62,406 bases of DNA from Pseudoflavonifractor capillosus (lineage in GTDB: Bacteria; Bacillota; Clostridia; Oscillospirales; Oscillospiraceae). How positions within the stretch are numbered: position 1 is the first letter of the stretch; every line of letters starts with the position of its first letter. Shown piece by piece: positions 58,303 through 62,406 of the stretch. The notes below the pieces were generated by a model. The model was not told the DNA's origin, did no database searches, and saw only the letters and a program-made list of their open reading frames with translations. A program made the translations under genes and the position numbers. Where the stretch lies: contig NZ_JACJJE010000017.1 in the NCBI RefSeq assembly GCF_016899775.1, positions 1 to 62,406 on the forward strand. Direction: 5' to 3'.

Positions 58303-58890
58303 TTAACGGGCTCCGGCCTCTGATACAGCCGCCTCAATGGCGCTCTCCTCGTCCCGCATGGCGGACAGGGTCTGGTTCAGCAGCTCATCCAAATCCCAGC
58401 CCAGCAGCTCCGCACCCTGGGCGATGATCTCCCGGGAGCAGCCGGCGGCAAATTTCTTGTCCTTGAACTTCTTTTTGAGAGACTTGAGCTCCATATCCGC
58501 CACGCTCTTGGAGGGGCGCATCAGGGCCGCCGCGCCGATGAGGCCGGTGAGCTCATCCACGGCAAAGAGCACCTTCTCCATCTGGTGTTCCGGCTTGATG
58601 TCCACCCGGTGGCCCCAGCCGTGGCTGGCTGTGGCCCGGATGATGGCCTCGTCCACCCCGGCCTCCCGCATGAGCTCCTGGGACTTCTCGCAGTGCTCCT
58701 CCGGCCAGCGCTCAAAGTCCAGGTCGTGGAGCAGACCCACAATGGACCAGAATTCCTTCTCGTCCCCATAGCCCAGCTTATCCGCAAACCAGCCCATCAC
58801 ATGCTCCACCGTAATGGCGTGGCGGAGGTGAAAGGGCTCCTCATTGTACTTAGTCAGCAGGTCCCAGGCCTGCTCTCTTGTGATGGACAT
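58303..58890 (-). CDS. HD domain hydrolase (HDIG type)
   Basis: 195 residues with AAGGAGG eight nt before ATG. FHLRHAITVEHVMGWFADKLG and VGLLHDLDFERWP carry the HD pair; SHGWGHRV is the later His motif; a C-terminal helical part follows. HD proteins are metal-dependent phosphohydrolases (nucleotides, sugar phosphates); the exact substrate is unknown for this subgroup. It is followed 27 nt later by the oadB promoter, not by a clear terminator. Confidence 0.78.
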   Translation of the reverse strand: MSITREQAWDLLTKYNEEPFHLRHAITVEHVMGWFADKLGYGDEKEFWSIVGLLHDLDFERWPEEHCEKSQELMREAGVDEAIIRATASHGWGHRVDIKPEHQMEKVLFAVDELTGLIGAAALMRPSKSVADMELKSLKKKFKDKKFAAGCSREIIAQGAELLGWDLDELLNQTLSAMRDEESAIEAAVSEAGAR

Positions 58891-58937
58891 GCGCGCTTCC
58901 TCCTTATCTCTATTTTCCCTTGCATTTGAATCAAAAC

Positions 58938-58958
58938 GGCGGGGGGCTGCCCCCCGCC
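58938..58958 (-). terminator. terminator of the 58959-59333 gene
   Basis: GGCGGGGGGC pairs with GCCCCCCGCC and is followed by GTTTTG on the minus strand, directly after the stop. Confidence 0.55.
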
Positions 58959-59333
58959 CTAAAAGACTTCCGCGGCTCTCCCCTTTTCCCGGGGAAAAAT
59001 CAGGCGGTCCACCGTGTCTATCTGCCAGCCAATGGCTTGGGCCATGCCTCGCTGGACCTCCAGCCGTGTGTCAGGGAGATAATACTCCGGCAGACCGGCA
59101 CGGGCCTCCATAGCGCACTTCCAGTCCTCCCGAATGCACTGTGACAGCTCCGCCCGATCCTCTGGAGTGTGTCCGCCCTCACGGCACAGGTCAATATTTT
59201 TTACTATAGTGCGGCAGAACAGAAAGCACCGGGGCAGTTCCCGCCGGTCGTGCCGCTTGGCATAGCACAGCAGGGCCAGCAGCCCCATCTGAATCCGTTC
59301 CAGCTCCTCCGGGGTATAGACCAGCTGCTGCAT
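58959..59333 (-). CDS. hypothetical protein, four-helix style
   Basis: 124 residues beginning MQQLVYTPEELERIQMGLLA, helical and charged with five Cys. No known motif; no signal peptide or membrane span. GGAG-rich sequence precedes the ATG. It lies between degV and the HD gene, 26 bp after degV, so likely co-transcribed. Confidence 0.6.
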   Translation of the reverse strand: MQQLVYTPEELERIQMGLLALLCYAKRHDRRELPRCFLFCRTIVKNIDLCREGGHTPEDRAELSQCIREDWKCAMEARAGLPEYYLPDTRLEVQRGMAQAIGWQIDTVDRLIFPREKGRAAEVF

Positions 59334-59359
59334 GATGCCGCTCCGCCTCCCCCTCAGCG

Positions 59360-60199
59360 TCAGTAGGCCACCACAATGCCGCCCTCATTGGCGTACACGG
59401 TGGTAATACCCCCCGCCTCCAGAATGAGGACCTTCTCCGCCTGGCAGGTCTCCTCGATCCGGCGCTTCACCTGGAAGGCCCGGTCCAGGCAGCCGCAGTG
59501 GCAGATGGCCACGGTGCGCCCCTTGTGGGCGGGGTCGGCGGCGATGCGCTCCACCAGCTTATTCAGGGCCTGCTTCATGGACAGGGCCTGTCCCAGCTTG
59601 CAGATCTCACCCTCCGGGGTGGCCCCGCACAGCAGCTTGATTTTCAGGGCGCTGGTGACCACCGCCTGCAGCTTGGTGAGCCGCCCGTTTTTCCGCAGGT
59701 TGTCCAGCGACTCCAGCACAAACAGGGTCTGCATCTGGTAGATGAACTGCTCCACCTCCCGGACCACCTTTTTAAAGGGCATGCCGGAGGAGGCCAGCTC
59801 CTGGATCTTCAGAGCGGCCAGCACCTCGCCGGAGGAGGCGGAACAGGAGTTGAATACGTGGATATTGCGCTCAGGCTGCTCCTCCTCCAGCAGGACGCGG
59901 GCCTGTTCCGCGCTGTTGTGAGAGCCGCTGAGCAGGGCGGACAGGGTAACCACATAGACGTCCTCCCCCTCCTCTCCCTGGTATGCGTCCAGGTAGGCCT
60001 GGGGCGAGGGACAGGCGGTGGAGGGTGCGTCCTCGCTCTGGCGCATGGACCAGAGCAGATCCGCCTGGTCCAGGGTGTCGTCGTCCACAAAGACGCTCCC
60101 GTTGGCGTGGATGGAGAGCGGAACCTTCACAAAGCAGGGGTCCTTGCGCATTTGGGGCGTCAGGTCACAGCAGCTGTCCACTACGATCTTAAAACTCAT
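59360..60199 (-). CDS. DegV family fatty acid-binding protein
   Basis: 279 residues from ATG at 60199 (GGAG nine nt upstream). IVVDSCCDLTPQMRKD near the start and LESLDNLRKNGRLTKLQAVV are DegV marks. DegV proteins (FakB) bind fatty acids and present them to the kinase FakA, feeding phospholipid synthesis. The usual TS in a DS/TS lipid site is replaced by NSCSASSG. No FakA gene is nearby. Confidence 0.85.
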   Translation of the reverse strand: MSFKIVVDSCCDLTPQMRKDPCFVKVPLSIHANGSVFVDDDTLDQADLLWSMRQSEDAPSTACPSPQAYLDAYQGEEGEDVYVVTLSALLSGSHNSAEQARVLLEEEQPERNIHVFNSCSASSGEVLAALKIQELASSGMPFKKVVREVEQFIYQMQTLFVLESLDNLRKNGRLTKLQAVVTSALKIKLLCGATPEGEICKLGQALSMKQALNKLVERIAADPAHKGRTVAICHCGCLDRAFQVKRRIEETCQAEKVLILEAGGITTVYANEGGIVVAY

Positions 60200-60248
60200 G
60201 CTCTTCATCTCCAAATATCATTTTTAAAACGAAATTAACATTATCTTT

Positions 60249-60277
60249 ACCATAACACAGGCCGGAGAAATTGTAAA
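60249..60277 (-). promoter_or_regulatory. promoter of degV
   Basis: TTTACA (60277-60272) and TATGGT (60254-60249), spacing 17, 50 nt before the ATG. Confidence 0.6.
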
Positions 60278-60295
60278 GGGAATTTTCGTCGATTT

Positions 60296-61051
60296 TTACA
60301 GCGGCTCCCCCGTCTCCTCTCTCAGCTCAGAGAGCAGCTTCTTGTCCTCCTTGGAGGACAGGTCCAGCTTTTCGTACAGGTCGGGCCGGCGGCGGTAGGT
60401 GCGCAGGATGGACTGCTTCCGCCGCCACTGATCCACCTTGGCGTGGTTGCCGGAGAGCAGGATGGACGGCACCGCCCGGTCGTGCCACACCTCGGGCCGG
60501 GAGTACTGGGGAGCCTCCAGCATGCCGCTCCAGTGGCTCTCGTTCTCATAGCAGGAGGGGTCGGAGAGCACCCCGGGCACCAGGCGGCACACCGCGTCGG
60601 CCACCGCCATGGCGGGAATCTCCCCTCCGGTCATCACAAAGTCCCCCAGGGAGATCTCCTCGTCCACGCACTCCTCAATGAAGCGCTCGTCGATTCCCTC
60701 GTAGTGGCCGCACACCAGAATGAGCCGGGTGTAGTCGTCCCGCAGCCGCCGGGCGTCCGCCTGGCAGAAGGTCTTGCCCGCCGGGGACATGTAAATGGTG
60801 TGGACCCGCTCCCCCGCCTCGCCGCAGATGTGCTTCCAGCACTGGTAGAGGGGGTCGGCCTGCATCACCGCCCCCCGGCCGCCGCCGTAGGGGTAGTCGT
60901 CCACCTGCCGCTGCTTATTCAAGGTGTAATCCCGGATCTGGTGGCACTCGATACGGATATAGCCCCGCTCCTGCCCCCGGCCCAGAATCGACTCGCACAG
61001 CATATCGCCCACCACATCCGGGAAGAGCGTCATAATATCAATCCGGTACAT
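60296..61051 (-). CDS. trmD: tRNA (guanine37-N1)-methyltransferase
   Basis: 251 residues, full length. TrmD makes m1G37 in tRNA. MYRIDIMTLFPDVV, DDYPYGGGRGAVMQADPL, the knot YEGIDERFIEECVDEEIS and SLGDFVMTGGEIPAM are all intact. In many bacteria trmD is in an rpsP-rimM-rplS operon; here it stands alone. Confidence 0.95.
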   Translation of the reverse strand: MYRIDIMTLFPDVVGDMLCESILGRGQERGYIRIECHQIRDYTLNKQRQVDDYPYGGGRGAVMQADPLYQCWKHICGEAGERVHTIYMSPAGKTFCQADARRLRDDYTRLILVCGHYEGIDERFIEECVDEEISLGDFVMTGGEIPAMAVADAVCRLVPGVLSDPSCYENESHWSGMLEAPQYSRPEVWHDRAVPSILLSGNHAKVDQWRRKQSILRTYRRRPDLYEKLDLSSKEDKKLLSELREETGEPL

Positions 61052-61144
61052 AATTTCCTCTGATCCCTCACTTACGGTTCTGTCGTTCTCTTGATTATAC
61101 GCAATCGCCCCCGGCTTTTCAAGCCGGAATTCATCCCGTACCCG

Positions 61145-62158
61145 CTACAGCAGCCCGGCCGCCCGCAGCAGGAAAATCCACAGGAACAGCGTAATCATGC
61201 TGAAAGCGGAGGTCCACACCACATACTGGCGGGCCAGCTCGGCGTCGCCGCCCATCTCCTCCGCCATCACCGCGCTGGCCGAGGCCACCGGCGAGCCGTA
61301 CATGCCCACCAGGGCGCTGAGTACCGCCGGCGTCACCGTGAACAGGCCCAGGCCGTCGGCCAAAAAGGCCATGCCGAAGCCCACCGCCGGCGCCACAATC
61401 AGCCGCTGGACCACGCCCACCGCCAGCTCCTTCTTCAGGCCGCCCACCGCGCTGAAATTGACCCGGGCCCCCAGAAGAATCAGAATCAGGGGCGAGGCCA
61501 TGTCCGCCAGGCTCTCCACCGCGGAATACAAAAAGGGCAGGCTTCCGGACAGGGAGAACACCAGCTCCCCCTGGGCGTTCCGGGGGATGAACTCCCGCAG
61601 GACCAGGCAGATCAGCCCCGCCACCTGGCCCAGGATCATGGGATTGGTGGCGATCTTCTTCAGGATGCCCCCCACATCCACCGCCCGGTTCGGCTGGTCG
61701 GAGTAGATGGTCAGGAACAGCACCGCCGCCACGTTGTAGTAAATGATGGCCGGGGCCTGGATGCTTGCGGAGACCGCGCCTCCCGCCGCCCCTCCCAGAG
61801 AGAAGGCCAGGGTGGTCCCGATGATGGCAAAGTTGCTGCGGAAGCTGTTTTGGATCATAATGCCCCGCCGCTCCCGGCGGTCTGTAAAGATATGGGCCTC
61901 CACCCAGCCCAGCCCCGTCAGCACCAGACAGGTGGCCAGCACGAACCAGATGCTGTCCAGGTGAATCTCCCGCAGGGAGGACAGGCTGTAGATGTTGCGG
62001 AACATCATGGCGGAAATGCCGAAGCGGAAGGTGAAGGTGTTCATCTTCCGCAGCAGTTCATCGTCAAAAAAATGGGCCGCCTTCAGCCCCCACCCCAGCA
62101 GCATCAGAAGCAGCATGGGCGTGACCGCGTTAAAGGCGTACAGGAAGGTATCAAACAT
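61145..62158 (-). CDS. AEC family transporter (auxin efflux carrier type)
   Basis: 337 residues with about ten membrane helices. GISAMMFRNIYSLSSL and SNFAIIGTTLAFSLGG, MASPLILILLGARVNFSAV and GMYGSPVASASAVMAEEMGG are typical. The family exports organic acids and related anions (MleP-like malate carriers are members). With oxaloacetate decarboxylase in the window a C4 or C3 acid is possible, but no residue decides it. Confidence 0.82.
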   Translation of the reverse strand: MFDTFLYAFNAVTPMLLLMLLGWGLKAAHFFDDELLRKMNTFTFRFGISAMMFRNIYSLSSLREIHLDSIWFVLATCLVLTGLGWVEAHIFTDRRERRGIMIQNSFRSNFAIIGTTLAFSLGGAAGGAVSASIQAPAIIYYNVAAVLFLTIYSDQPNRAVDVGGILKKIATNPMILGQVAGLICLVLREFIPRNAQGELVFSLSGSLPFLYSAVESLADMASPLILILLGARVNFSAVGGLKKELAVGVVQRLIVAPAVGFGMAFLADGLGLFTVTPAVLSALVGMYGSPVASASAVMAEEMGGDAELARQYVVWTSAFSMITLFLWIFLLRAAGLL

Positions 62159-62250
62159 TGCGAAGCCTCTCTCTTTTCATCCGCAGTGCCCGCCGTCTCC
62201 CGCACGGCGGGCAGAATCGTATCTCCCGGCCAGACGGCCGGCTTTTTTAT

Positions 62251-62279
62251 ATTATAGCGAATTTCATGGGCCGGCACAA
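62251..62279 (-). promoter_or_regulatory. promoter of the AEC transporter gene
   Basis: TTGTGC (62279-62274) and TATAAT (62256-62251), spacing 17. A GCCGGCC/GGCCGGG hairpin lies just downstream of the predicted start. Confidence 0.75.
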
Positions 62280-62299
62280 GATACCCCTTCACGCAGAAA

Positions 62300-62330
62300 G
62301 GCGGGCACTCCGGTAGGGAGTGCCCGCCTC
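62300..62330 (-). terminator. terminator of a gene beyond the window
   Basis: GGCGGGCACTCC pairs with GGAGTGCCCGCC through GGTAG and is followed by TTTC on the minus strand. The final 76 bases hold a GTTTTC/GAAAAC repeat and no gene I can support. Confidence 0.55.
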
Positions 62331-62406
62331 AGTCTGTCAAAGAACTCCTGTTTTCAAGAGATGAAAACAGGGATTTTGTAAGAAAAAGGGAAAAGAAAAG
62401 TGAAGG

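Overview
This 62.4 kb window is chromosomal DNA of a high-GC, spore-forming, anaerobic Firmicute. It most resembles the Oscillospiraceae (Flavonifractor, Pseudoflavonifractor, Lawsonibacter type). The clues are sporulation sigma-G, a nusB-xseAB-ispA-dxs-tlyA-nadK-argR-recN operon in Clostridia order, NfnAB, a Na+-pumping decarboxylase, S-layer homology (SLH) proteins, CarD, and GTG/TTG starts behind strong Shine-Dalgarno (SD) sites. No rRNA, CRISPR array, prophage or transposase gene was seen. Names come from motif recognition by eye, not from database searches.

Layout. 1-4.1 kb: cargo of a conjugative element (ArdA-like, DUF4314, a large accessory protein, small unknowns), cut off by the left window edge. 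4.4-5.1 kb: a tRNA operon (Val-Asp-Phe-Gly-Cys). 5.3-12 kb: pfkA, a GNAT protein, nfnAB, a surface 5'-nucleotidase and sigG. 12.2-21.7 kb: a ten-gene Mrp-type Na+/H+ antiporter operon with four antiporter-like subunits. 21.8-32.4 kb: the nusB-to-recN housekeeping operon. 32.5-38 kb: a SleB-type hydrolase, tRNA-Gly(CCC), CarD, a 39-residue ORF, an SLH surface protein and tRNA-Gly(GCC). 38-42.6 kb: a MutT-type Nudix protein, folT under a tetrahydrofolate riboswitch, mrnC, rqcH and a DUF6514-like gene. 43-45.6 kb: biotin-dependent oadA and a small-protein operon. 45.8-56.3 kb: a cell-wall-glycan operon (flippase, O-antigen-ligase-like protein, GT4, two DUF4330 proteins, a GT4-CsaB fusion) diverging from a secreted phosphodiester glycosidase with SLH, Big2 and SH3 domains. 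56.7-58.3 kb: oadB-oadG behind a structured leader. 58.3-62.4 kb: an HD protein, an unknown, DegV, TrmD and an AEC permease.

Two themes link the genes. The first is sodium and redox energetics: OadA plus OadB/OadG pump Na+ by decarboxylation, the Mrp operon exchanges Na+ for H+, and NfnAB links NADH, ferredoxin and NADPH. The second is the cell surface: the CsaB fusion should pyruvylate a secondary cell wall polymer that the two SLH proteins bind, and the adjacent phosphodiester glycosidase could act on that polymer.

The most unusual finding is a ~220 bp non-coding repeat present three times, always directly against a rho-independent terminator. In two copies the whole terminator hairpin is duplicated exactly on both sides (28 and 32 bp), as expected of a MITE-like element that targets terminators. 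Regulatory RNA signals include the THF riboswitch with a terminator/SD-masking hairpin, a hairpin that buries the sigG SD, a terminator in the carD leader and a candidate riboswitch before oadB.
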